From Candidatus Minthosoma equi (GTDB lineage Bacteria; Bacteroidota; Bacteroidia; Bacteroidales; Bacteroidaceae): DNA of 64,000 nucleotides. The notes under the pieces are model-generated. The model did not search any database. It had not been told where the DNA came from and worked only from the letters and a program-made list of their open reading frames with translations. This document shows, one piece after another, positions 38,001 through 45,613 of the stretch (the stretch's first letter is position 1; every line of letters starts with the position of its first letter). Position numbers and translations under genes: made by a program. The DNA is taken from the NCBI GenBank assembly GCA_018064885.1, contig JAGHUI010000006.1, positions 53,960-117,959 of the forward strand, read 5' to 3'.

Positions 38001-38233
38001 GCATGCAGCCTCAAGCACTCGATATGCTTCATCGCAAGGAGATCGATATGGTGGTCAACGTGCCAAAGAACCTTACTGCTGGCGAGCTCACCAACGGTTA
38101 CAAGATTCGTCGTGCAGCCATTGACCTCAACATACCTCTTATCACTAACCCACGTCTTGCCTCTGCGTTCATCAATGCATTCTGCACAAAGAGCCTGGAT
38201 GACATTGAGATAAAGGCTTGGCAAGAGTTTTAA
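35009..38233 (+). CDS. carB: Carbamoyl-phosphate synthase large subunit
   Basis: This 1074-residue subunit has the two homologous ATP-grasp halves expected. The first half opens KVLLLGSGALKIGEAGEFDY and contains IIRAAYALGGLGSGFC and VIEVNARLSRSSALASKATG; the second opens SIIVLGSGAYRIGSSVEFDW and contains VLVRPSYVLSGAAMNVC and VIETNLRASRSFPFVSK. An oligomerisation domain lies at about 400-550. The C-terminal MGS-like allosteric domain (about 935-1060) has NGYNLYATGGTSKYLTDNGI and MVVNVPKNLT. Codons become markedly biased over the second half. trmD follows after ten bases. Confidence 0.98.
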   Translation: MTDNNIKKVLLLGSGALKIGEAGEFDYSGSQALKALKEEGIETILINPNIATVQTSEGVADKIYFLPVTPFFVEKVIQKEQPQGILLAFGGQTALNCGVALYEQKILEKYNVQVLGTPVQAIIDTEDRELFVKKLDEIDVKTIKSQACDNIEDARKAAKELGYPVIIRAAYALGGLGSGFCDNEEELNKIAEKAFSFSPQVLVEKSLKGWKEIEYEVVRDRFDNCITVCNMENFDPLGIHTGESIVIAPSQTLTNSEYHKLRSLAIKIIRHIGIVGECNVQYAFDPQSEDYRVIEVNARLSRSSALASKATGYPLAFVAAKLGLGYGLFDLKNSVTKTTSAFFEPALDYVVCKIPRWDLGKFRGVDRELGSSMKSVGEVMAIGRTFEESIQKGLRMIGQGLHGFVGNKELKIEDIDGSLKAPTDKRILVVEKALEQGYTVDQIHNLTKIDKWFLDKLKNILDTYHNLQNCKTLKNVDKDLMRLAKVQGYTDFQIARAVGLESQIDGEDAVTLVRKVRKQMGITPVVKQIDTLAAEYPAQTNYLYVTYSGVAHDIDYENDGKSIIVLGSGAYRIGSSVEFDWCGVQALNTIRKEGWRSIMINYNPETVSTDYDMCDRLYFDELTFERVMDIIELETPHGVIVSTGGQIPNNLAMRLDQENVPILGTTPQSIDNCEDRDKFSQLCDRLDIDQPEWAALTSMEDIDSFIAKVGFPVLVRPSYVLSGAAMNVCSNQEELEKFLQLAANVSKKHPVVVSKFIEHAKEIDFDAVAKDGEIIAYAISEHIEFAGVHSGDATLQFPPQKLYVETMRRIKKISKKLAKELNISGPFNCQYMAKDNDILVIETNLRASRSFPFVSKVLKINLIDLATKIMLKVPVEKPHKNLFDIDYVGIKASQFSFNRLQKADPVLGVDMASTGEVGCIGDDTASALLCSMLSVGHRIPEKNILLSTGTGKQKAEMLNAAIMLKKNGYNLYATGGTSKYLTDNGIENTLVYWPSEEGMQPQALDMLHRKEIDMVVNVPKNLTAGELTNGYKIRRAAIDLNIPLITNPRLASAFINAFCTKSLDDIEIKAWQEF

Positions 38234-38243
38234 CAACTAATAA

Positions 38244-38942
38244 ATGCGTATTGACATCATCACGGTTCTACCAGAATTGATAGAGCCATTCACTAAAGAA
38301 TCCATTCTCGGCAGGGCACAAACAAAGGGCCTTGCTGAGATTTACGTTCATAACCTTCGTGACTACACAGCTGACAAGCACAAGCGTGTTGACGATTATC
38401 CTTTCGGAGGAAAAGCAGGCATGGTCATCCAATGCCAACCGCTTGACGCATGCATATCTGCCCTCAAAGCAGAACGCGACTATGATGAAATCATCTTCAC
38501 AGCACCAGATGGACAGCGATTCGACCAGCCAATGGCAAACGAGCTGAGCCTGAAGAAGAACATCATCATCATCTGCGGTCACTACAAAGGCATAGACTAC
38601 CGTATTCGTGAACACCTCATCACTCGTGAAGTAAGCATTGGCGACTATGTTCTCACAGGAGGAGAACTTGCAGCCGCCATAATGACTGACGCCATAATCC
38701 GAGTTGTGCCAGGAGTTATCGGTGATGTCGAATCCGCACTCTCCGACTCATTTCAGGACAACATGCTCGAACCTCCTTGCTACACTCGTCCTGCCGAATA
38801 CCATCCTATAAGCAATCCTGACGAGACATGGAGCGTACCTCCAATCCTGCTCTCAGGCCATGAAGCAAAAATCAAGGAATGGGAATACGACATGGCACTT
38901 GCGCGCACCAAAGAGCGTCGTCCAGATCTACTGGAAGGTTAA
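38244..38942 (+). CDS. trmD: tRNA (guanine37-N1)-methyltransferase
   Basis: This SPOUT methyltransferase adds N1-methyl to G37 of tRNAs with CNN codons to keep the reading frame. The sequence starts [20 protein letters not shown] and shows [16 protein letters not shown], the knot and S-adenosylmethionine loop ([20 protein letters not shown] and [13 protein letters not shown]), [13 protein letters not shown] and [11 protein letters not shown]. At 232 residues it is normal. It is usually linked to rimM and rplS in other phyla; here it closes the glmS-carB run instead. The TonB-C gene follows after 43 bases and may or may not share the transcript. Confidence 0.97.
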   Translation: MRIDIITVLPELIEPFTKESILGRAQTKGLAEIYVHNLRDYTADKHKRVDDYPFGGKAGMVIQCQPLDACISALKAERDYDEIIFTAPDGQRFDQPMANELSLKKNIIIICGHYKGIDYRIREHLITREVSIGDYVLTGGELAAAIMTDAIIRVVPGVIGDVESALSDSFQDNMLEPPCYTRPAEYHPISNPDETWSVPPILLSGHEAKIKEWEYDMALARTKERRPDLLEG

Positions 38943-38985
38943 AAGTTAATAGTCAATAGTTATATCAAAATCGGGCATTTACATT

Positions 38986-39420
38986 ATGAAAAATCTCATA
39001 ATCACACTTTCTCTCTGCGCATTTGCCATCACAGCAAACGCACAAGATTTCAGCAAACTTGTTGCCAAGGGATTTGGAGCTCAAAACACAAAGATGGCCC
39101 TCGCCAAGGACAGTCTTTCTGCAACAGCAGCTCCATCAGACACCATGCCAACCTTCCCAGGAGGAGACATGTTTCTCGAAGCATACATCCAGAAAAAGAT
39201 TGAGCAAATAGACGTGAAAGGCAAAGGAGAAGTCGTTGTCAGTTTCAATGTTGACAAGAAAGGCTACATCTACGGAGCAGAGGTCACCAAATCTGCTGGC
39301 AATGCACTTGACACAGAAGCATTCAACATCGTCACATCCATGCCAAAATGGAGACCAGCCCGCAAAGACGGCAATCCTATTGACCATTCTGCTAGCGTAA
39401 CAATCAAGTTTGGAGAATAG
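38986..39420 (+). CDS. Secreted single-domain TonB C-terminal protein
   Basis: This 144-residue protein has a signal peptide (1-20, ending NAQ), a linker of about 40 residues, and one TonB C-terminal-like domain from about 60 (FLEAYIQKKIEQIDVKGKGE, then VVSFNVDKKGYIYGAEVTKS and WRPARKDGNPID). It lacks the N-terminal membrane anchor and the proline-rich span of true TonB, so it cannot transduce energy by itself in the known way. It may be a periplasmic partner of TonB-dependent receptors. Such stand-alone forms are common in Bacteroidota. It lies after trmD; no clear terminator follows. Confidence 0.82.
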   Translation: MKNLIITLSLCAFAITANAQDFSKLVAKGFGAQNTKMALAKDSLSATAAPSDTMPTFPGGDMFLEAYIQKKIEQIDVKGKGEVVVSFNVDKKGYIYGAEVTKSAGNALDTEAFNIVTSMPKWRPARKDGNPIDHSASVTIKFGE

Positions 39421-39488
39421 TCTTCACATATGATTTGACACCACATTTTAAAAAATATTGTGCAGAACGTTATTTTTTTTCAAAATTT

Positions 39489-39520
39489 TTTGGAGAATAA
39501 CTCCGAAAACACTAATTTTG
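39489..39520 (+). promoter_or_regulatory. Bacteroidales-type promoter of the sorting-domain gene
   Basis: TTTG (39489-39492), 20 bases, then TAATTTTG (39513-39520) match both elements. A short stem GGAG/CTCC lies between them. The start of the next gene is 15 bases downstream, so the leader is very short. Confidence 0.8.
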
Positions 39521-39535
39521 CCGAATAAAAGCGTA

Positions 39536-39862
39536 ATGCGTATGAAAAAAAGTTTACTTATATATATTAAAGTCCTTCTAATTTCTGTATGTCTTGCATT
39601 TCCTGCAGCACTCAATGCACAGGATATTCACCAGACACAGATTGAGACAGAGCAGAACCCAATCACCGTAACTGTAACCGAGTCAAACCTAAGAATCAAG
39701 AATGCAGAAGGCATGATTCTTGAGATTTTCAGTCTAACTGGTGAAAAGGTACACACCCAAAAAATCGAAGGATCATCAAAGTCAATCGACATCTCCAATC
39801 TGCAGCGTGGATATTACATCGTCAAGATTGGTAAATTCACACGAAAAATTTATATTAAGTAA
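39536..39862 (+). CDS. Signal peptide plus T9SS type A sorting-like domain
   Basis: This gene encodes 108 residues from 39536 (MRMKKSLLIY; the second methionine at 39542 is equally possible). The open frame extends 26 codons further up, but that part overlaps the promoter. Residues 1-28 are a signal peptide ending ALNAQ. The rest resembles the type IX secretion C-terminal sorting domain: LRIKNAEGMILEIFSLTGEK, then SIDISNLQRGYYIVKIGKFT and a basic end KIYIK. No cargo domain precedes it, so the protein is essentially only a sorting domain. It may be a small secreted adhesin-like fold. A terminator follows, so it is a single-gene unit. Confidence 0.75.
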   Translation: MRMKKSLLIYIKVLLISVCLAFPAALNAQDIHQTQIETEQNPITVTVTESNLRIKNAEGMILEIFSLTGEKVHTQKIEGSSKSIDISNLQRGYYIVKIGKFTRKIYIK

Positions 39863-39884
39863 TCAGATTCATACTGAAAACAAT

Positions 39885-39923
39885 AAAAAAGTGTAGATTC
39901 CCCAACGAGTCTGCACTTTTTAT
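39885..39923 (+). terminator. Intrinsic terminator
   Basis: Fifteen-base arms (about 39885-39900 and 39907-39921) pair with two G-U or mismatched positions and end in a T-run. The hairpin is preceded by A-run and is symmetrical, so it could act on both strands. It follows the sorting-domain gene. Confidence 0.82.
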
Positions 39924-39976
39924 TTAAACCTTAGTACAAGTCAACAAGTCTTAACAATGCCCCAACAGAGCAGAAG

Positions 39977-40522
39977 ATGGCAAAAGTAAACGAACAAGAT
40001 ATCATCTTACGACTGAGAAATCCTCAAACAAAGCGAAAAGCCTTTGAGGATATGGTCAACGGCTACTCACGTCAGCTCTATTGGCAGATACACCACCTCA
40101 CGCAGAATCACGAGGATACAGACGACGTTCTTCAAAACACATTCATCAAGGCATGGAAAGGAATAGACAACTTCAATGCAGACTCAGCCATCTCCACATG
40201 GCTCTACCGCATCGCCTACAACGAATCCATATCCTTCATGAAGCAGAAACGCGAAATGGCATCAATAGACGATGAAGACTTCATAGGACAAGCCACCTTC
40301 GTGGCAGACGAGTACTTCGATGGAGACCGAACTCAACACCTCTTGCAAGAAGCCATCTCTACTCTGCCAGCCAAACAGAAGCAAGTGTTCTGCATGAAAT
40401 ACTTCGACGATCTGAAATACGAAGAAATATCAGAAACCGTAGGAACAAGCATCGGAGCCCTGAAAGCATCCTACCACATAGCTGTGGAAAAAATAACGAA
40501 ATACTTAAAAGGAAAAGAATAA
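39977..40522 (+). CDS. ECF-type RNA polymerase sigma factor
   Basis: This 181-residue sigma factor has region 2 at about 25-95 (YSRQLYWQIHHLTQNHEDTD, DVLQNTFIKAWKGIDNF, STWLYRIAYNESISFM) and region 4 at about 120-175 (ISTLPAKQKQVFCMKYFDDL, YEEISETVGTSIGALKASYH). It lacks regions 1 and 3, so it is an ECF sigma. The next two genes on the same strand encode a single-span membrane protein with a cytoplasmic N-terminus and a secreted Spy-like protein, which suggests the usual sigma/anti-sigma/envelope target arrangement. The signal is unknown. Confidence 0.93.
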   Translation: MAKVNEQDIILRLRNPQTKRKAFEDMVNGYSRQLYWQIHHLTQNHEDTDDVLQNTFIKAWKGIDNFNADSAISTWLYRIAYNESISFMKQKREMASIDDEDFIGQATFVADEYFDGDRTQHLLQEAISTLPAKQKQVFCMKYFDDLKYEEISETVGTSIGALKASYHIAVEKITKYLKGKE

Positions 40523-40597
40523 AAAATCACTACACCTTTTAAACCTTATATACAAACAACAGTCTAAACAATAAAACTAACAAATACTAACAGCAAT

Positions 40598-40999
40598 ATG
40601 AGTACAAAAGATAAGAACATATTAGATGCTGGCGGCAAGTACCCATTCAAGGTGTCAGACGAATATTTCGACAATCTTGCAGCTCGTATCATGGAACAGA
40701 TTCCAGAAGAGAATCAGGTTCCACAAGCAGATAATGCACGAACAGAAACAAAGGTGATCGACATAAATGCTCGACGCAACCGACAGAACATGTGGATCAA
40801 AGCACTTTCTATCGCAGCATGTTTCACGCTCGTTGTACTTCTATCCATCAAATTCTTCCCAACACTCTCCAACGAAGAGGAAGCAACAGCAGAAATGACT
40901 GCTCAGGAATATACAGATGACGACTACAACGAAGACCTCATGTACTACTCCATGGCAGACTATGGCGACGTCTATAGTTACCTTTCAGGAGCAGAATAA
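40598..40999 (+). CDS. Single-span membrane protein, probable anti-sigma factor
   Basis: This 133-residue protein has a cytoplasmic part of about 65 residues with PFKVSDEYFDNLAARIMEQI, which resembles the N-terminal segment of Bacteroidota anti-sigma partners, one membrane helix at about 68-86 (ALSIAACFTLVVLLSIKFF), and a short acidic periplasmic tail rich in Asp, Glu and Tyr. It lies 75 bases after the ECF sigma gene. There is no zinc-finger motif (HxxxCxxC), so it is not a ZAS-type anti-sigma. The role is inferred from topology and position. Confidence 0.65.
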   Translation: MSTKDKNILDAGGKYPFKVSDEYFDNLAARIMEQIPEENQVPQADNARTETKVIDINARRNRQNMWIKALSIAACFTLVVLLSIKFFPTLSNEEEATAEMTAQEYTDDDYNEDLMYYSMADYGDVYSYLSGAE

Positions 41000-41044
41000 C
41001 AGCCTATAGAAAAAGTTTCACTAATCATTTACACATCATTAATA

Positions 41045-41584
41045 ATGAGAAAGTTCGTTTCATTATTCATTATCCTCTCAGCTATCACTCTCAGCCTCTG
41101 CGCACAGCCACAGGGACAAGGATGGAACCGCAACCATCCAAACGAAAATGGAGCACGCCGCGCATTCGATCCTGCAGAGTTCGATAGGAACATGAAGGAG
41201 TTCATAAAGAACGAAGCACATCTCACCCAGCAGGAAGCAGACAAATTCTTCCCACTCTTCACCGAGATGTTGGACAAGCAGCACAAGCTCATGGAAAAGA
41301 AATACTCAATGATGCGCGGCAAGAACGGAGCCAACCTCACAGAAGCCGACTACCAGCGCATTGTCGAATCATCCACAGAGATGGAAGTTGAGTCAGCAAA
41401 AATCGAGCAGCAGTACTGCAAGAAATTCCACACCGTTCTCTCATGGAAAAAAGTAGCAGCCGTTCGCTGGGCACATGCCAGATTCCAAAGAGTAGCGCTC
41501 AACATGTTCGCCCCACGAGGCCCTCAAGGCGGTCCAGGCAACCAAGGAGGACGACCAGGCGGCTGGGGAGGTCAGAAAAAATAA
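41045..41584 (+). CDS. Secreted Spy/CpxP-like protein with Gly-Pro-rich tail
   Basis: This 179-residue protein starts with a signal peptide (1-20, ending LCAQ), then a linker, then a mainly helical region at about 45-150 (EFDRNMKEFIKNEAHLTQQE, ADKFFPLFTEMLDKQHKLME) that recalls the LTxxQ-type folds of Spy/CpxP periplasmic chaperones and heavy-metal sensors. The tail from about 155 is rich in Gly, Pro and Arg (GGPGNQGGRPGGWGGQKK). It is 45 bases after the probable anti-sigma gene, so it is likely part of that operon and perhaps a target or feedback element of the sigma factor. A strong terminator follows. Confidence 0.7.
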   Translation: MRKFVSLFIILSAITLSLCAQPQGQGWNRNHPNENGARRAFDPAEFDRNMKEFIKNEAHLTQQEADKFFPLFTEMLDKQHKLMEKKYSMMRGKNGANLTEADYQRIVESSTEMEVESAKIEQQYCKKFHTVLSWKKVAAVRWAHARFQRVALNMFAPRGPQGGPGNQGGRPGGWGGQKK

Positions 41585-41616
41585 GATTCATGGGAAGTAA
41601 ATAATAATTTTGAAAT

Positions 41617-41659
41617 GCCTCAATTTCTTTGTACATCTGCATAGAAATCGAGGCTTTTT
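41617..41659 (+). terminator. Intrinsic terminator of the sigma-factor operon
   Basis: Arms 41617-41628 and 41643-41654 pair at eleven of twelve positions and are followed by five T. It lies 33 bases after the Spy-like gene. Confidence 0.88.
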
Positions 41660-41785
41660 GTATATATGAGCAACAAATTATTTTGTACTATTATTCTATT
41701 ATAAACACATTAAGATCATGCTCATAATTGCAACAAATGTGCAAATTTGTTAAAAACACAAAAAAACGGCAAAAAAATTGTAAAA

Positions 41786-41817
41786 TTTGCACAAAACAAA
41801 AACACAGGCTATCTTTG
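41786..41817 (+). promoter_or_regulatory. Bacteroidales-type promoter of the DUF4842-like lipoprotein gene
   Basis: TTTG (41786-41789), 20 bases, TATCTTTG (41810-41817) match both elements. The leader to 41898 is about 75 bases and contains the GATATGGTACT repeat. An inverted repeat AACAAAT-N6-ATTTGTT just upstream (41732-41751) may be an operator. Confidence 0.8.
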
Positions 41818-41897
41818 TCTTGATAATTTAGATATGGTACTGATATGGTACATATACAACATTTAAATAAGTAACTACTAAATTAAGGAGCTACATT

Positions 41898-43304
41898 ATG
41901 AAGAAACTTATTATTAACGACAAAACAATAATGAATTGTTTTGCCATATTCATCATTTCCTTCTTAGCACTGACAGTAATGAGCTGCTCAGAAGAAGATT
42001 TCGGCTACACAAAAGACGAGATAGTATATAAGCAGAACTTTGAGAAGACATACGGCAAGATCAAGTCTAACCAGGTTTGGGACTTTACAACATACAATCT
42101 CAAGAAGTTAGGTCTTGTCGGCGGTCCTAACGCTGCTATGGGAACAAGAACACAAGGACTTGACGAGCCCTATAGCATCGACAAAATTGTATTCTATCCA
42201 AATAACAAGCAAATGCCAGGATTCGACCCTAACGCGACAACTGGTAACAACAGTGGCAATAACTCTGGCGGAGGAAATTTGACATATAAACACGAAGAGA
42301 TCGAAAAGTGGTTAAAAGAGCAGCCAATAAAAGAAGGGCTTCCATTAACTTTTGAAAAGCCTGAAGCTGCTTTTACAGTAATACCATTTTCCGCTCCAGG
42401 CACATGGGAGTTACACCTTGTAGATACTGGCAATGGAAAAAATTTCGACTATAAAATCACTGATAACACAAAACTTAATCAGCCAGTAGTTATTATGCCA
42501 GAATACATCACAGGCAGATTCTATTTCTACGTTAAATATGGGAATGTGAAAGATGAATGCATTGCACTTTATACTGGAGCGCCACAATCTGTAACACATC
42601 TTTCCGGTACAAATCCATTGCCAAGCGTTGTTCTTGGCTGTGAAACAGGATACGGTGAGAAGGATTATAAAGACTTGGGGATTTTCATTTCTGTTCCTCA
42701 AACAGATATAAATAAGCCTAACGATCCTGATCCAGAACAACCTAAAAACATATACATTGTTGACGACAGACATATACAATATATGATTGAAGACAAAGGC
42801 AGTACCGTTGACTTTGACTTTAACGACATTGTTGTAGTTGTTCTTTATTATGAGAAAAAGAACATTGACGGAACTGATGAGGGATATGAAAAAAGTGTGA
42901 CAGCCAAACTGAAGTGGCTCTGCGGCACCCTTCCTTTCAAATTGAAAATTGGAGAGACCTCAATACCTAGTTCATCTGATGCCCCTGCAATGCCAGGCAA
43001 TATCCTGCATGATAATTTCCCTAATGAATTAAAATCCAGCTATTATGACTTGCTTTCAGATAGAGGCGTTCATATAAAAGGATTCAATCCAAATGAGAAT
43101 AATATCCAAGCAATCATATACGTCAAGGATGGGAAACAGATAACTTCAAGAGTAATTAACAAAACTGAGTTCCCAGGAGCAGGAGAAACTCCTTACATGA
43201 TTGCAGTCGATGAAGGAACAGCAATTCCAAGCGAAGGAGAAAATATCAATCCTAATATTTTCGTAGTAACTCCAGCAAATCAAACTTCTGAAGTTCTCCG
43301 ATAA
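41898..43304 (+). CDS. Large lipoprotein, DUF4842/LruC-like
   Basis: This 468-residue lipoprotein has a long N-region before its hydrophobic core and a lipobox VMSC near residue 30. A glycine/asparagine-rich linker lies at about 113-130. The C-terminal third contains GSTVDFDFNDIVVVVLYYEK, an acidic D.D.ND.V motif that resembles the DUF4842/LruC-type domains of Bacteroidota surface lipoproteins, which may bind calcium. The GETSIPSSSD and PFKLKIGE stretches follow as in that group. It has its own strong promoter and a terminator on each side, so it is a single-gene unit. The function is unknown; a surface adhesin or matrix role is possible. Confidence 0.65.
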   Translation: MKKLIINDKTIMNCFAIFIISFLALTVMSCSEEDFGYTKDEIVYKQNFEKTYGKIKSNQVWDFTTYNLKKLGLVGGPNAAMGTRTQGLDEPYSIDKIVFYPNNKQMPGFDPNATTGNNSGNNSGGGNLTYKHEEIEKWLKEQPIKEGLPLTFEKPEAAFTVIPFSAPGTWELHLVDTGNGKNFDYKITDNTKLNQPVVIMPEYITGRFYFYVKYGNVKDECIALYTGAPQSVTHLSGTNPLPSVVLGCETGYGEKDYKDLGIFISVPQTDINKPNDPDPEQPKNIYIVDDRHIQYMIEDKGSTVDFDFNDIVVVVLYYEKKNIDGTDEGYEKSVTAKLKWLCGTLPFKLKIGETSIPSSSDAPAMPGNILHDNFPNELKSSYYDLLSDRGVHIKGFNPNENNIQAIIYVKDGKQITSRVINKTEFPGAGETPYMIAVDEGTAIPSEGENINPNIFVVTPANQTSEVLR

Positions 43305-43331
43305 AGAACAGTTCCATTATAAAACACATCA

Positions 43332-43373
43332 AAGCACCACCGAGCAATACGTTTCGATGGTGCTTCATTCTTG
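43332..43373. terminator. Bidirectional hairpin between convergent genes
   Basis: Arms 43332-43342 and 43355-43365 pair at ten of eleven positions around a loop of twelve bases. It lies 27 bases after the lipoprotein gene and 44 bases beyond the stop of the convergent hybrid kinase. The T-richness after it is modest on either strand. Confidence 0.7.
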
Positions 43374-43416
43374 TCAGCATAATTTACGGCTGAAATATAA
43401 AAGTAAAAACAACATG

Positions 43417-45504
43417 CTACAAGATACCAGCCAGAGTCTTCATGAGTTCTGGAACATTTATAGGCTTGGACAAATGACTGTTCATGCCACAGCGAAGAGC
43501 CTCACGCTTATCTTCCTCAAAAGCATTGGCAGTCATAGCAAGTATAGGAATGTTTGCCTTAGCATTGTCCGTCAACACTCTGATAGCGCGAGCTGCATCA
43601 TACCCATTCATGATTGGCATCTGTATGTCCATCAAAATCACATTGTAATAGTTTGACGGAGCTTTTCTGAGCATATCAACAACCATCTGGCCATTCTCCG
43701 CATGCTCAATAATGAAGCCAGCTTCACCAAGAATCTCCATAGCAATCTCAGCATTCAGTTCATTGTCTTCTGCCAACAAGATGCGCTTGCCATTGAACAG
43801 TTTAGGATCAACTTCCACACCAGCATGAACGACTAATCCTTCGCGCTGAGCTATTCTATGAGGCAAAGTCACAACGAATGTAGAACCAACTCCCTTCTGA
43901 CTCTGCACTTCTATTGCGCCTTGCATAAGTTCCACAAGTCGCTTGACAATAGGCATACCCAAGCCTGTGCCCTCTATTTTATTCTCTGTAGTATTATGTT
44001 CACGGCTAAACTCATCAAAGAGATGAGGCAAGAAGTCCTCGCTCATGCCCATTCCTGTATCACTTATAGTCGTGCGGTAAACAACATAGCCTTCTCGTTC
44101 AGAGGGCAATTCATCAAGCAGAAGACGGACAGAACCACCAGAATTAGTGTATTTATAAGCATTCGACAGAATGTTGATGAACACTTCGCGCAGCTTAGTA
44201 GGATCACAATATACATAATGGTTCTGCACATTTATCTCGTATGTGAATGTTAGTCCCTTCTGCTTCATCATCTCCTCGAACACAGAAATCAGAGTGTCAT
44301 AAAACTGCTCCGCGCTCCAAACCATTTCATCCACTTCAATGGTACCCTTCTCTATGCGTGCCATTTCCAGCACATTATTTATAATGGAAAGCAGAACTCC
44401 GCTTGAACTTTCAATTTTGTCAAGGTAATTCTCACGCTTCTCTGGAATATCCTGATACTTGCGTAGCAGATTCGTGAAGCCTATTATTGCATTCATTGGA
44501 GTTCGGATGTCGTGGCTCATGTGGAACAGGAAAGAAGTCTTTGCCTGATTAGCATTCTCAGCAGCCTCGCGGGCTTCTTCCAGCACCTTCATGTGCTCAG
44601 CCTCCTTCTCTGCATCTCTCACCTCCTGCCTCAACTGTTCCGTAATGAAAAACACATACATGCACAGCACGACAAATACCAGAAGAGCAAAGCATACAAG
44701 CAATGACGGAATCATGTGACTGAACGTAGCCCAGCCGCCTATCGGTTCGAGGGTGAGGTACCAATTGTCATTAGGAGCCTTAAAAGGTATGACAATCTTG
44801 CGATCAGCTATAGGTCCATGACTTGTAAATATGTATCCACTATCATCCACAACTGCTGTTGGGTCACTATCCTTCCAAACTGCAAATCGGTAACCCTGGT
44901 CTTCTGCATCCAATGTCTCCATAACTCTGTGGAGAAACTCATCGCAATCTATGACCATAATGGAAAACGCCGTAAAATTACCAGCCTCATCATAGTTAGG
45001 ATTACGGATGATGAAGCCTCTGCCGCCTTCTAGTAGAGAATGAGGTCCTGCTATCGTTGCCTTATGACTGTCAACAGCCACCTGAGCTTTTGGTCCCTGA
45101 ACAGGATCCTTCAGCATCTCGAAATGCCTGGTTGCTTCATCAACAGCATTAGGATAGGAATATTCTATAACTCCATTTGGCGCCCAGTACATACTGCCAA
45201 TCACAAGATTATCTTTTTGCAGTTCTGCACACAATGGGCTGAATGACAAAAGAGACAAGCCATCGCTTGCAGAATACATGTCATTCAAAAGTTCTGTGGT
45301 GTCAAGACAGCGTCTGAGTTCAACAAGTATATTGGACACTATACTTTCACCTCTGGCAATAGCATATTCTCTGTCTTGATTCGCCCGCATCCTGTAAAGC
45401 AATAAGACAACAGGAATCATTGCTATCAGCAATGCTGCCACACCTGTGATAAAGTATCTAAACTGTTTTTTGTTTAATGCGTATTTTTTATAAGATCGTT
45501 TCAT
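43417..45504 (-). CDS. CHASE-domain hybrid histidine kinase with receiver
   Basis: This is a 695-residue hybrid sensor kinase, started at 45504 (MKRSYKKYALN). A first helix lies at about 18-40 and a second at about 260-285. The periplasmic region between resembles CHASE domains (GSMYWAPNGVIEYSYPNAV, GGRGFIIRNPNYDEAG). A short coiled coil follows, then HisKA with FLFHMSHDIRTPMNAIIGF (His near residue 330), HATPase with NILSNAYKYTNSGG and GTGLGMPIVKRLVELM, and a receiver with LLAEDNELNAEIAM and VILMDIQMPIMNG (Asp near 624). No separate response regulator with DNA-binding domain adjoins, so its output partner is elsewhere. The ligand is unknown. Confidence 0.92.
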   Translation of the reverse strand: MKRSYKKYALNKKQFRYFITGVAALLIAMIPVVLLLYRMRANQDREYAIARGESIVSNILVELRRCLDTTELLNDMYSASDGLSLLSFSPLCAELQKDNLVIGSMYWAPNGVIEYSYPNAVDEATRHFEMLKDPVQGPKAQVAVDSHKATIAGPHSLLEGGRGFIIRNPNYDEAGNFTAFSIMVIDCDEFLHRVMETLDAEDQGYRFAVWKDSDPTAVVDDSGYIFTSHGPIADRKIVIPFKAPNDNWYLTLEPIGGWATFSHMIPSLLVCFALLVFVVLCMYVFFITEQLRQEVRDAEKEAEHMKVLEEAREAAENANQAKTSFLFHMSHDIRTPMNAIIGFTNLLRKYQDIPEKRENYLDKIESSSGVLLSIINNVLEMARIEKGTIEVDEMVWSAEQFYDTLISVFEEMMKQKGLTFTYEINVQNHYVYCDPTKLREVFINILSNAYKYTNSGGSVRLLLDELPSEREGYVVYRTTISDTGMGMSEDFLPHLFDEFSREHNTTENKIEGTGLGMPIVKRLVELMQGAIEVQSQKGVGSTFVVTLPHRIAQREGLVVHAGVEVDPKLFNGKRILLAEDNELNAEIAMEILGEAGFIIEHAENGQMVVDMLRKAPSNYYNVILMDIQMPIMNGYDAARAIRVLTDNAKANIPILAMTANAFEEDKREALRCGMNSHLSKPINVPELMKTLAGIL

Positions 45505-45509
45505 ATATG

Positions 45510-45517
45510 CAAAGTTA
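45510..45517 (-). promoter_or_regulatory. -7 element abutting the hybrid-kinase start
   Basis: On the minus strand TAACTTTG lies only five bases before the ATG at 45504. If transcription starts at the usual distance, the message would have almost no leader. The next methionine lies inside the first membrane helix and is an unlikely start. Confidence 0.5.
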
Positions 45518-45613
45518 TACAAAATGTTTGGCACAACATAGCAAGAATGATTGTTTTATTGCTTACAAATGTTTTATATGCCGAAAAAACGGCCAAATGC
45601 AATTCTGCATTCC

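Larger units (their letters stand above)
41585..41897. other. 313-base intergenic region: terminator, dyad, promoter
   Basis: The region has an intrinsic terminator at 41617-41659, an AACAAAT/ATTTGTT dyad at 41732-41751, a consensus promoter at 41786-41817 and a direct repeat of GATATGGTACT at 41831-41852 in the leader. I see no reading frame of interest. Confidence 0.6.
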
